DNA from: Berkiella sp964606325
GTDB taxonomy: Bacteria; Pseudomonadota; Gammaproteobacteria; Berkiellales; Berkiellaceae
Assembly (NCBI GenBank): GCA_964606325.1
Contig: CAZSGE010000002.1
Location: 62,001-126,000, forward strand
DNA: 64,000 bases
Reading direction: 5' to 3'
Numbering within the stretch: position 1 is the stretch's first letter; each line of letters opens with the position of its first letter. Below the pieces are notes generated by a model. It saw only the letters and a list, made by a program, of their open reading frames with translations, was not told the DNA's origin and searched no databases. Both the position numbers and the translations under genes were made by a program. Below, in pieces: positions 1-7,953 of this stretch.

Positions 1-1313
1 AAGCGTTTCAATACTACCTCATTTTGTTTCGACAACTTCAAAAAGAGGAAGACAATAAACGCGTCGTCGCGGCACTTGAGAAGCTTGCCTCGCAAGAGAA
101 AAAAGCTGTCAGTGGCCAGTTAGCTTTATCAGAAATTTATCTTTTTCAAGGGCAGGACGCCAAAGCACTGCAATATAGTGAAAAAGCCTTAAAAATGGAT
201 CCGAGCTCCGTTATTGGGATCCAGCTCGTCACTGAAGGTTTGTTACGCAAACAAGGTAAAGATGTTGCTAAAACCTTTTTAGATAAGCATGCAACAGAAA
301 ATCCTAAAAATAATCTTTTGCACCAATATTATGCGCAGTTTTTATTAGACAACGGCTATAAAGATCAAGCACGTAAAGAAATTATCTTGCTGGTTGATAA
401 CCCTAAGATAACCAATGAAGAATTGTTGCAATTTGCGCGTTTGTCCATGCAAGCCCAATGGTTTGATATTGCAGAAAAAATTCTTCAACGCACCAAAGAA
501 ATTGATGAACAAAAAGATCTATCCCACTATTTCTTGGCGCGCATAGCTGAAATGCAAGACAAAGATAGCGAAGCAATTGAATGGTTTAAACAAGTTTTGA
601 CCGGACCTTTCCATGTGCTTTCACAAATTCGTGCGAGTGTATTGTTGTCTGATAAAAAGCACTATGATGAAGCATTAGTCGTACTATCTCATGCTCAACC
701 CAGCGATCTGCCAGAGAAAAAGCAACTCATTTTATCTACCGTTGAAATATACAATCTTACCGGTCGTTACAATGAAGCATCAAAATTGCTGGATGAGAAT
801 ATCGTCTTAATGCCCACTGAAATTGATTTACTCTATGCAAGAAGCATTGTAGCAGATCGTTTAGATAAATTGGACATAGCAGAGGCAGATCTCAAAGCCA
901 TTCTCCAGATACAACCTAATCATCTAGATGCCCTTAATGCCCTAGGATATTTACTTGCGAATAAAACAAAACGTTATGATGAAGCGCAAGAATACCTCTC
1001 TACAGCCTTAAAATTATCGCCTAACAATGCTTCTGTTTTAGACAGTTTAGGCTGGTTGTACTTTAAAAAAGGCGAATATCATAAATCGCTTGAAACCCTT
1101 AAACAAGCCGCTGAAATTATGCCAGACGCTGAAATCGCAGCCCATTTAGGTGAAGTCATGTGGTACATGAAAGACTTCGATGGCGCTAAAAAGGTGTGGA
1201 GCACAGCCATGGAAGCGCACCCAAAACATGAACCCGTTATCAAAACCATGAAACGCTTAATTCCTGCTGGTGAGCATAAAGGGTACTTTAATGAAAAGCC
1301 GAAGAATAAATAG
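1..1313 (+). CDS. TPR-repeat protein, LbcA-like (5' end outside window)
   Basis: The reading frame is open to the left edge of the window, so the N-terminus is missing. The visible ~435 residues are almost all tetratricopeptide repeats, including pairs such as ALNALGYLLAN and VLDSLGWLYFKKGEY near the C-terminus. TPR arrays are protein-docking scaffolds. In Pseudomonas the gene before lolB-ispE-prs encodes LbcA, an outer-membrane TPR lipoprotein that docks the CtpA protease. The same neighbours lie downstream here, although about 4.9 kb of unrelated genes separates this gene from lolB. The TPR fold is seen directly; the LbcA role is inferred from synteny. The signal peptide and lipobox cannot be checked because the start is outside the window. 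Confidence 0.85.
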   Translation, partial: AFQYYLILFRQLQKEEDNKRVVAALEKLASQEKKAVSGQLALSEIYLFQGQDAKALQYSEKALKMDPSSVIGIQLVTEGLLRKQGKDVAKTFLDKHATENPKNNLLHQYYAQFLLDNGYKDQARKEIILLVDNPKITNEELLQFARLSMQAQWFDIAEKILQRTKEIDEQKDLSHYFLARIAEMQDKDSEAIEWFKQVLTGPFHVLSQIRASVLLSDKKHYDEALVVLSHAQPSDLPEKKQLILSTVEIYNLTGRYNEASKLLDENIVLMPTEIDLLYARSIVADRLDKLDIAEADLKAILQIQPNHLDALNALGYLLANKTKRYDEAQEYLSTALKLSPNNASVLDSLGWLYFKKGEYHKSLETLKQAAEIMPDAEIAAHLGEVMWYMKDFDGAKKVWSTAMEAHPKHEPVIKTMKRLIPAGEHKGYFNEKPKNK

Positions 1314-1385
1314 TTTATATCTTGATTTTTGATTTCGGTACAATTATCATACAAAGATTAATATTTATTCTTCGAGTGACAGCGG

Positions 1386-2369
1386 ATGTCTTATCAAGAT
1401 CACAAAACTTCTCATGGATATGATCATGCGCTGAAGTTATTATTTTCCCATCCAATCATGATTGAATCCTTGGTTAAAGGTTTTGTGCCACAAGCTTGGA
1501 CAAAAGATCTAGACTTTTCAAGTTTGGAAAAAGTTAATGTTAAACACACAACTGATGATTTAAGAACACGTGAAAGCGATCTGATTTGGAAAATAGCCTT
1601 TAAAGAACAGCCTCTTTATATTATTTGCTTATTGGAATTTCAATCAACCGTTGATAAATATATGGCTGCACGGGTTTTAACTTACATCGGATTAATATAT
1701 CAGGATCTCATTAAACAGAAGCATTTTGTGCAAGCAAAGCAAAAATTGCCCCCCATATTTTCGTTAGTATTTTATACTGGCTCAAAAGCCTGGGATGCAC
1801 CTACAAAATTGAAAGATTGTTTAAGCCTTGCCATACCTGAAAGCCTGGGAAAATACCAACCAAATATTGAATATATGGTGTTGGATGTTGGTCAAATTGA
1901 TCTTGGGGAGTATACTTTTGATGAGAATAACGTTGTAACTTCTTTCGTTGAACTGGAAAAAGTTTGCAACGTGACAAACACAAAACAAATCATAGACAAG
2001 TTGACTAATCAACTACAAGGTGAACAGTTTAATAGCTTACGAAAAGCATTTATTGTTTATATCAATAGGGTATGGAAACCGCGAAAACGATTTGCAAGCA
2101 AAGAATTTATTGATTTAAGTGAGGTTAGTGCCATGTTAAGCGAAAGAATTGATCAGTGGGAAAAAGATAAAATCCAAGAAGGTATGCAGCAGGGCATGCA
2201 ATACAGCACATTAAAACTGTTAGAGCATAAATTTCCCGCTTCAGCTTCGTCATTTAGAGAAAAAATTGAAGAAATGCCATATGACGCGCTTGAGATATTA
2301 CTAGATAGAATCATCAAAGCAAAATCAGTAGACGAACTAGCAGATATTATGATCGTACACGAATATTAG
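1386..2369 (+). CDS. Rpn-family PD-(D/E)XK nuclease / Transposase_31-like
   Basis: The 327-residue protein has the layout of the Rpn (recombination-promoting nuclease, PF04754) family: an opening HGYDHALKLLFSHP, then RESDLIWKI and YIICLLEFQS. Asp65, Glu84 and Gln86 fit the D...E-x-Q nuclease core. The helical C-terminal part carries KDKIQEGMQQGMQ, typical of the family tail. Such proteins are Mg-dependent DNases that promote recA-independent recombination in E. coli; they are often annotated as transposases but do not move by themselves. It starts 72 bases after the TPR gene and begins an insert that splits a conserved gene order. No flanking inverted repeats were found. Length is usual for the family. 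Confidence 0.85.
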   Translation: MSYQDHKTSHGYDHALKLLFSHPIMIESLVKGFVPQAWTKDLDFSSLEKVNVKHTTDDLRTRESDLIWKIAFKEQPLYIICLLEFQSTVDKYMAARVLTYIGLIYQDLIKQKHFVQAKQKLPPIFSLVFYTGSKAWDAPTKLKDCLSLAIPESLGKYQPNIEYMVLDVGQIDLGEYTFDENNVVTSFVELEKVCNVTNTKQIIDKLTNQLQGEQFNSLRKAFIVYINRVWKPRKRFASKEFIDLSEVSAMLSERIDQWEKDKIQEGMQQGMQYSTLKLLEHKFPASASSFREKIEEMPYDALEILLDRIIKAKSVDELADIMIVHEY

Positions 2370-2432
2370 GACCACAATTAGTTTAAAAAATACAGTTTCT
2401 TAAGTAATCTCGTCCTTGAGATCAAAAGACTG

Positions 2433-3437
2433 ATGAAACAAGACACACGCCAAAAACTCCAATTCATATTCGATGAAACCATTTTAAATGCCACCAAAAT
2501 GACACCTGGCCATGACAATACCAATGATGTCTATGCTGTTCAAACAAAAAATGGGCGCTATATTGTTAAGATTGTGAAAGATCCCTTAATGAATGGCACC
2601 TTTTGGAAGGGATTAAATTTATTATTTGGCACAACGCATGAAATAGCGATTGAGCATCAACAAGCGCTAGCAGAACATTTAAACCGCTTTATCCCGGTAC
2701 CTGCGGTTGTAAAATTTCAATCTGACTCAAACAACCCGCTTAATAAACCTTACATAGTGATGGAGATGCTGCCGGGTAATCCCGTAACAAAGGAAAGCGA
2801 TATAGAAGCACATATCATGAGTGATCCGGACTGTGCCTACCAATTAGGCGCCATTTTAAATCAAATTCATCAACAAACTTTTAGTTTTTTTGGAAACCTC
2901 GAATTAAAAGGCTTACCCTTATCCGAATTTCCAAAAACGCTCGCATCAACGATTGAAGTGTTAGCCAACAGCAAAAAAGCAAAATCTAGTAAAGAAGTTC
3001 AAGCGTTACTGCCCTACTTTCTGAATAAAGCAAGTAATATGCCTGCTCCAACATCCGCTGGGCTTATTATGTTAGATCTTTGGCCCAGTCAATTTTTAGC
3101 TACTGAAAAAGATATTACTGCGCTTATCGATATTGAAAGCTATGTGATAGGGCCGATAGAAATGGAGTTTACCTTGTTGGAGCTCTGGTTAAGAAAGCGT
3201 AGCAAATTTAAAGAAGCCTATTTGGCCAAACAAGTACATTGGCCAGATTATGAGGAAACCAGAGAAATATATCGATATTTCTTATATTTACTTTATGATT
3301 GCCCGCCCGCTGGATTGAGTGCCTGCTTAGATGCGAAAAAATTTCCTCAAGGGGATAGGATCAGAGGCCGCTTAGGTGCGCCTAAACTAAGACAGGGAGG
3401 AAATATATTTACGCCCTTTAATGAAGACGAAGAATAA
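2433..3437 (+). CDS. APH/choline-kinase-fold protein with altered catalytic loop
   Basis: The 334-residue protein looks like an aminoglycoside-phosphotransferase-fold kinase. It has an N-lobe with YIVKIVKD (possible ATP lysine), the hinge PYIVMEMLPGNPV, and a C-lobe. Where most relatives have HGDLxxxN this one has LDLWPSQF (214-221). Asp215 is kept, but the preceding His and the Asn are replaced by Leu and Gln. The metal-binding Asp is present in IDIES (Asp233), followed by GPIEMEFTLLEL, a family-typical helix. The substrate is unknown; resistance should not be assumed. It follows the Rpn gene by 63 bases on the same strand and may be cotranscribed. Confidence 0.7.
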   Translation: MKQDTRQKLQFIFDETILNATKMTPGHDNTNDVYAVQTKNGRYIVKIVKDPLMNGTFWKGLNLLFGTTHEIAIEHQQALAEHLNRFIPVPAVVKFQSDSNNPLNKPYIVMEMLPGNPVTKESDIEAHIMSDPDCAYQLGAILNQIHQQTFSFFGNLELKGLPLSEFPKTLASTIEVLANSKKAKSSKEVQALLPYFLNKASNMPAPTSAGLIMLDLWPSQFLATEKDITALIDIESYVIGPIEMEFTLLELWLRKRSKFKEAYLAKQVHWPDYEETREIYRYFLYLLYDCPPAGLSACLDAKKFPQGDRIRGRLGAPKLRQGGNIFTPFNEDEE

Positions 3438-3608
3438 ATTATTATCTTCATCGTTTTGCGATACAGCCTAATCATTATTCGCTGAGCAACAAAGAGTGTC
3501 CACCATCTGAAACCTCTTTTAACACAGAGAAGATGGTAGAGCATAGCCTGTCCACCAACTAAGAATTAACTTCAAAGAACCACCGCACTTACTCTGAAAT
3601 GCCGTTTA

Positions 3609-3637
3609 TTGACACCTTATCACTAAAAGGTGTATTA
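3609..3637 (+). promoter_or_regulatory. Candidate sigma-70 promoter with embedded inverted repeat
   Basis: A perfect -35 box TTGACA (3609-3614) is followed 17 bases later by GTATTA, a fair -10. A perfect 7-bp inverted repeat, ACACCTT (3612-3618) and AAGGTGT (3627-3633), overlaps both boxes. This would suit a repressor operator. It lies about 50 bases before the start of the next gene. The assignment is from pattern only. Confidence 0.45.
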
Positions 3638-3683
3638 CGTTGCCCCAGTATTGTTGATTATCAAAACACGGGGGATCCTAAAA

Positions 3684-4511
3684 ATGCTACATGGCGTTGA
3701 AGCACTTTTATCAGAATCAAAACAATTTTTTGCAAAGCTAAGCGTCTATTTGCAAGGTCAAATTGAATTGTTAGAAGCTAATGCACAGGCTGATTCAAGA
3801 TTCATTTCAGCATTCTTAGATAGAGTTGCCAAAGCAAATATTGATCGCACGATAGAAAGAATGGATGCACATTTTGAAAAACCTTCCAAACCCAAGTTAA
3901 CTGATGATGAGCTATTGATGAAGCTTCGAAGCAACGTCCAACGTGCGCTAGTATTCCTAGAAGAACATAATAGCAATGTGCAAAAAGGTGCTTATTATAT
4001 TCCTGTGCCATTTCATAAATCTCAAGCGATAATCACTCAAGGGATCCTTGATGAGTGCAAAAAACTATTAGAAAAATTTCCATTAGAGAATGCCAATAGC
4101 AAAAATATAAAATCGTGGTCATCCTTATTTACTGATTTGGCAACGAAATTGATAACTGTGAGAACACTGGCATTTGGCTTAGATAAAAACCCTCGTTTTG
4201 GCTTACCAAGCGCGCAAATAGAAAAAATGCGAGCTGATGCCTTAGCGCAATTAGCACAAACCTGTCAGGAATTAGTAAAGATAAGTTCTACATCACAGGC
4301 ATTAACTAACGTATCCAAAAGGATGTTAGGATGTGAGAGTTATCAAGATCAACCTAAACAACCTGTCTGTTATCAGTATTGTCCGGATAACATACCAGCA
4401 GTGATGCAAGGCTTTGCCGAATTTATGCGCGTCACGCCCCAAGAGCAATTAACCAAAGCAGCTGTTCATGAGAAAGTAAACACTGCATTTCCAAGACCCA
4501 CAGGGATATAA
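3684..4511 (+). CDS. Hypothetical helical protein
   Basis: This 275-residue protein was not recognised. It is strongly helical and charged, with no signal peptide or membrane segment. The start was placed at ATG 3684 because a GGGGGA ribosome site lies 8 bases upstream; an earlier in-frame start would have none. It has its own candidate promoter with an operator-like palindrome. It ends head-on against the unknown gene at 4624, with a large stem-loop between them. It lies in the accessory insert between the TPR gene and lolB. A cytoplasmic or translocated protein are both possible, and nothing in the sequence decides. Confidence 0.6.
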   Translation: MLHGVEALLSESKQFFAKLSVYLQGQIELLEANAQADSRFISAFLDRVAKANIDRTIERMDAHFEKPSKPKLTDDELLMKLRSNVQRALVFLEEHNSNVQKGAYYIPVPFHKSQAIITQGILDECKKLLEKFPLENANSKNIKSWSSLFTDLATKLITVRTLAFGLDKNPRFGLPSAQIEKMRADALAQLAQTCQELVKISSTSQALTNVSKRMLGCESYQDQPKQPVCYQYCPDNIPAVMQGFAEFMRVTPQEQLTKAAVHEKVNTAFPRPTGI

Positions 4512-4543
4512 AAAAGGTAAACGCCAAACATTCATGATTTTCT

Positions 4544-4606
4544 GATGTAGGGTGGCCCCATCTACGCTAACAGCTTCGCTGAGCAAGTAGCTGTCACCCT
4601 AACATC
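4544..4606. terminator. Large stem-loop between convergent genes
   Basis: GATGTAGGGTG (4544-4554) pairs with CACCCTAACATC (4595-4606) with one bulged A. An inner CAGCT...AGCTG stem lies inside. The position between two converging genes suits a bidirectional terminator, though there is no clear T-run. Confidence 0.45.
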
Positions 4607-4623
4607 TTTGTGCGCGTCTGAGT

Positions 4624-5286
4624 TTAGCGCATTAATCTGGCGCTGCGCCTCTCGCCTTTCTGGTTAGTCTTGCTGCCTAAATGTGAGCGATTGGTTTGAT
4701 AATTAAATACCAAAGGTTTTGGTTGTAGTAGCAACAAAGCAGCAACTGCATTTTTGAGCAAATTATAGCCAAATTCTGAAATCTGGTTGAGACCCGCCCT
4801 TTGACAAAGCCATAGATTCACTTCACCATTTTGCTGTTTTGTAAATCTTGCATCCGCTTGTGCAAATTTAGGCTTGGGCCATTTTTCATAACAATGTGGA
4901 AATTTTTCTTCAAGGGCTGCTTTAATTATTTTCCCTTGTACGCTCTCCCACAATCCACCGCCGAGCCATGACGAAATCATAAGCGCTTCAACAGATCCAA
5001 AACGTTGATGTAGCATAGCGGCGTTATAAGGATTGTTTGGAAAGTGTTTTGCTAGCAATACAGAAAAATGCCCATCCATCAGCGGTGAACCGGGTTTTAT
5101 GAAAGTACCTTTTTTATAAAAGCCGATGTCTTCGTTTTGAATACCAAAAAAGGGAAACCATGTTCCAGGATGAGTAGAATATTTTCCTGAAGATTGATAA
5201 AAAGGTGCCCCCTTTATTGAAGTAATTTTCCTTTCAACGGGGTCACCATTTTCATCATTTGAAATATAAGATATTTGATTCAGCAT
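4624..5286 (-). CDS. Hypothetical protein
   Basis: This 220-residue protein was not recognised. It has no signal peptide. Visible features are PGTWFPFFGIQ, an SSWLGGGLWESVQGKIIKAAL segment, a short hydrophobic AVAALLLLQP stretch near 180-190, and a basic C-terminus (QKGERRSARLMR). ATG at 5286 has AAGG 6 bases upstream. It begins 12 bases after the stop of the L,D-transpeptidase-like gene on the same strand, so the two are probably one transcript. That linkage might suggest a role at the envelope, but no domain supports it. Confidence 0.55.
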   Translation of the reverse strand: MLNQISYISNDENGDPVERKITSIKGAPFYQSSGKYSTHPGTWFPFFGIQNEDIGFYKKGTFIKPGSPLMDGHFSVLLAKHFPNNPYNAAMLHQRFGSVEALMISSWLGGGLWESVQGKIIKAALEEKFPHCYEKWPKPKFAQADARFTKQQNGEVNLWLCQRAGLNQISEFGYNLLKNAVAALLLLQPKPLVFNYQTNRSHLGSKTNQKGERRSARLMR

Positions 5287-5298
5287 AATCCTTTAGCT

Positions 5299-6033
5299 TT
5301 ACAAAAATTTGGATCGTTTTAACCACTTATCATCAGGATAATAAGCAAACACTAACGAGCCTTCTTTAATCGTATTGATAATAGGCGTAGAAAGACGCGT
5401 ATCTAAAGCAGGACAGCCCCATGAGCGTCCTAAACGTCCTAAATTTTTTGCCATATTATCGTTCACATAGTTCGCACCATGCACCACAATTTTGCGACGC
5501 TCTGCATTGCCGTTAATACCTTGCTCCAAACCATGCAAGGTTAAAGAAAGGCCATGCTTACCTTGATAGGTTTTTCCTGTGACAAACACACCTAAACTGG
5601 TTTGCAGACTACCGGGCTTATCTGAAAAATGTTGAGCAACATTCCCGCCGCTTCCACTACCATGTGCCACTAAAGTATTGTAAATCACTTTATTTTTATT
5701 CATATCCACAACCCACATGCGACGCGCGGTTGAAGGCAGTGAATAATCAATGATTGTCATCGTGGATTTTTTGGCAACCCCCATGGCATTTGCTTTTTGG
5801 TGAGCTTTGAGTGCTAATTGTAAAACGCGCGGATTAATGCCTTTGATTTGCACGTTCTGCGGTGTCGCTGCTTTTGGGGCTGTTTCTTTATAGTGTAAAA
5901 AAGATTGTGTGCTAGGCTTAGCAAAACCTGCCACACTTACACCGAGTAAAAGGCAGATAAACAATCGTGTCGAAAATGCTCGTCGTAAAGAAACCTTAGT
6001 TGGTTTGATTACATTATTTGGCATTGTTGTCAT
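5299..6033 (-). CDS. YkuD_2 murein L,D-transpeptidase-like secreted protein
   Basis: The 244-residue protein starts with a basic stretch and a hydrophobic signal segment (LFICLLLGVSVAGFA), so it is exported. The rest matches the L,D-transpeptidase catalytic domain family YkuD_2 (PF13645): MWVVDMNKNKVIYNTLVAHGSGSGG, LHGLEQGIN, VVHGANYV and the catalytic block GRLGRSWGCPAL. The His in VVHGA and the Cys in SWGCPA are the expected active residues. Members are predicted to cross-link or trim periplasmic peptidoglycan. AGGAG lies 7 bases before ATG 6033. It is divergent from lolB, across about 250 bases that should hold both promoters. Confidence 0.85.
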   Translation of the reverse strand: MTTMPNNVIKPTKVSLRRAFSTRLFICLLLGVSVAGFAKPSTQSFLHYKETAPKAATPQNVQIKGINPRVLQLALKAHQKANAMGVAKKSTMTIIDYSLPSTARRMWVVDMNKNKVIYNTLVAHGSGSGGNVAQHFSDKPGSLQTSLGVFVTGKTYQGKHGLSLTLHGLEQGINGNAERRKIVVHGANYVNDNMAKNLGRLGRSWGCPALDTRLSTPIINTIKEGSLVFAYYPDDKWLKRSKFL

Positions 6034-6290
6034 TTTTTCTCCTATAGCTTTAGAGCACGAGGCAACAAGTGCAATTTAATGGCCTTGGACTATAACAGCT
6101 ATGCAGCTCAAAACAAACCCAAAATGACAATTTGGCTGAAATCATCAGCATAATTGTGTTTCTTGACTAAAACACCGCTCATAATATTTAGCTCAACAAC
6201 TAAATTTTATTGCGCCCAAAAATTTGTTATTATTTATTTAAGTGTAAAGCACCTGATTCCACATTGCCTTTGATTAAGAAGGATACGATT

Positions 6291-6941
6291 GTGTACATAA
6301 GAATTCTGTCAATTATTATCGCCCTGATACTGACAGGTTGTGCGCAACAACCTAAAAAGCAACCAATGTCTCCTACTAAACCACAGGTTACACAAAAAGC
6401 AGTTGAAACAGAAATAGAAGCCGATAAAGAAACAACTAAAACACCTAAAATACAAAAAACAGCATCACCTGCAAAAAACTGGCAGGCGCGCGGTCGTCTT
6501 GCCGCTTCTAATGGTGGCAAAGGCGGTAATGCGCAATTTGTTTGGACACAAAAAGGCGATTCTTATCAAATTAAATTATTTGGCCCATTTGGATCAGGCA
6601 GTGTTTATATTACAGGTCACCCCACTTTTGTTGAGTTACAAGAGGCAAATGGCAAGAAAACGCGCGCACAATCTCCTGAACAACTTTTAAAGAAAATTGC
6701 TGGCTGGCAAGTACCCGTCACCGGATTACGTTACTGGATGCGAGGCATACCTTCTCCGCATTCCCAAGCCAGTTCTCAATCGTCGAATGCCACAGGCAAT
6801 TTACAACATTTAGCACAACAAGGTTGGCATATTGTTTATGAAAGTTACCAAGAAGGTAATCCCGCTTTGCCTAACAAACTGAGATTACAAAACGGTAAAG
6901 TAAAATTAAAAATGATTGTGACAGAGTGGGAAGCAATCTAG
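6291..6941 (+). CDS. lolB: Outer-membrane lipoprotein receptor LolB
   Basis: LolB accepts lipoproteins from periplasmic LolA and inserts them into the outer membrane. GTG 6291 is the likely start: AAGAAGGA precedes it and it opens directly into a lipoprotein signal (IRILSIIIALILTGC). This gives 216 residues, with the lipidated Cys in LTGC. A Thr/Lys-rich linker follows, then the family core: WQARGRLAASNGGKGGNAQFVWTQ, YQIKLFGPFGSGSVYITG, LLKKIAGWQVPVTGLRYWMRG. Its stop is 2 bases before ispE, the usual lolB-ispE pairing. A TTGACT-16-TATTTA match at 6163-6190 could be its promoter. Confidence 0.93.
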   Translation: MYIRILSIIIALILTGCAQQPKKQPMSPTKPQVTQKAVETEIEADKETTKTPKIQKTASPAKNWQARGRLAASNGGKGGNAQFVWTQKGDSYQIKLFGPFGSGSVYITGHPTFVELQEANGKKTRAQSPEQLLKKIAGWQVPVTGLRYWMRGIPSPHSQASSQSSNATGNLQHLAQQGWHIVYESYQEGNPALPNKLRLQNGKVKLKMIVTEWEAI

Positions 6942-6943
6942 AA

Positions 6944-7843
6944 ATGTCCTTGACCTTCCCATCACCAGCCAAAGTAAATCGCTTTTTGCACATCACTGGA
7001 CGGCGGGAAGATGGCTATCATTTGATACAAACCCTTTTTCAGTTTCTTGATTACGGTGACGAACTTAGCGTTGAGTTGCGCCAAGATAATCAGATTTTTC
7101 TTTCTCCACAAACGCAGTTAGGTATTGCGCAAGAACACAACTTGATTTATAAAGCGGCGGTTGCGCTACAAAAAGCTTCCGATTGTCCACTGGGAGCCAA
7201 TATTCAATGGCAAAAGCGTTTACCATTGGGAAGCGGTTTAGGCGGAGGAAGCTCAAATGCGGCTACTTGTTTATTTGCGCTTAATTTGCTGTGGGGACTA
7301 AATTGGTCTCAAGAGCAATTGATGGCATTAGGCTTAACACTTGGCGCTGATGTGCCTGTTTTCCTCTTTGGCCATACAGCCCTGGCGCAAGGGATAGGCG
7401 AAGAATGCGTGGCGATTAATATGCCACCTAGCTGGTTCTTGGTCCTGACACCTGACTGCAAAGTCGAAACGGCAAAAATGTATGCAAAGAGTGAATTGAC
7501 AAGGAACACGCCAACCCTCAGAATAGGGGCCCTTGCTGAGGGTGGAATAGAACAACAACTGTCCCACTATAGAAACGATTTTGAGCCAGTGGTACGTCAA
7601 CATTATCCTGAAGTTGACGCAGCATTAAAGTGGTTATCTAACTATGGCGAAGCAAGGTTGAGTGGTTCAGGGGCGAGTGTTTTTGCTTGTTTTTCTTCAC
7701 AAGAACAAGCGGAAGAAATCGCTAGATGTCTGCCACCAACAATAAAAGGATTTATTGCAAAAGGGATGAATCAATCCCCGCTCATGCAAAAAGCAAAGAG
7801 CGCAGGTTTTAAATGTAACGATTGGGGTGTCGCCAAGCGGTAA
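6944..7843 (+). CDS. ispE: 4-diphosphocytidyl-2-C-methyl-D-erythritol kinase IspE
   Basis: IspE phosphorylates CDP-methylerythritol in the MEP route to isoprenoids. All GHMP-kinase motifs are present: SPAKVNRFLHITGRREDGYH at the N-terminus, the ATP loop PLGSGLGGGSSNAATC, GADVPVFLFG, and the C-terminal RLSGSGASVFA. ATG 6944 was chosen because it gives the conserved N-terminus and sits just after the lolB stop. At 299 residues it is slightly longer than typical. The last seven codons (WGVAKR and stop) lie inside the tRNA-Gln gene, so coding sequence and tRNA overlap by 21 bases on the same strand. Confidence 0.96.
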   Translation: MSLTFPSPAKVNRFLHITGRREDGYHLIQTLFQFLDYGDELSVELRQDNQIFLSPQTQLGIAQEHNLIYKAAVALQKASDCPLGANIQWQKRLPLGSGLGGGSSNAATCLFALNLLWGLNWSQEQLMALGLTLGADVPVFLFGHTALAQGIGEECVAINMPPSWFLVLTPDCKVETAKMYAKSELTRNTPTLRIGALAEGGIEQQLSHYRNDFEPVVRQHYPEVDAALKWLSNYGEARLSGSGASVFACFSSQEQAEEIARCLPPTIKGFIAKGMNQSPLMQKAKSAGFKCNDWGVAKR

Positions 7844-7897
7844 GGCACAGGGTTTTGATCCCTGCATACCTAGGTTCGAATCCTAGCACCCCAGCCA
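7823..7897 (+). tRNA. tRNA-Gln (TTG)
   Basis: The 75-base gene has acceptor arms TGGGGTG/CACCCCA, discriminator G and encoded CCA. The anticodon stem CAGGG/CCCTG encloses TTTTGAT, giving anticodon TTG. The T-arm is TAGGTTCGAATCCTA. It sits between ispE and prs, a common location in gammaproteobacteria, and its 5' 21 bases overlap the 3' end of ispE. Confidence 0.97.
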
Positions 7898-7953
7898 ACT
7901 AATTTTACGGCCACTACCGTGACTGATATCGACCAACAAATAGGGTTTCCACT

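Noticed and set aside
1079..1354. Minus-strand reading frame opposite the TPR gene
   Set aside because: It overlaps conserved TPR coding sequence and has no family features or ribosome site.
1386..2369. Insertion sequence
   Set aside because: Rpn proteins are often called transposases, but no terminal inverted repeats or target duplications were seen.
2433..3437. Aminoglycoside resistance gene
   Set aside because: The fold is similar, but the catalytic loop is degenerate and nothing supports an antibiotic substrate.
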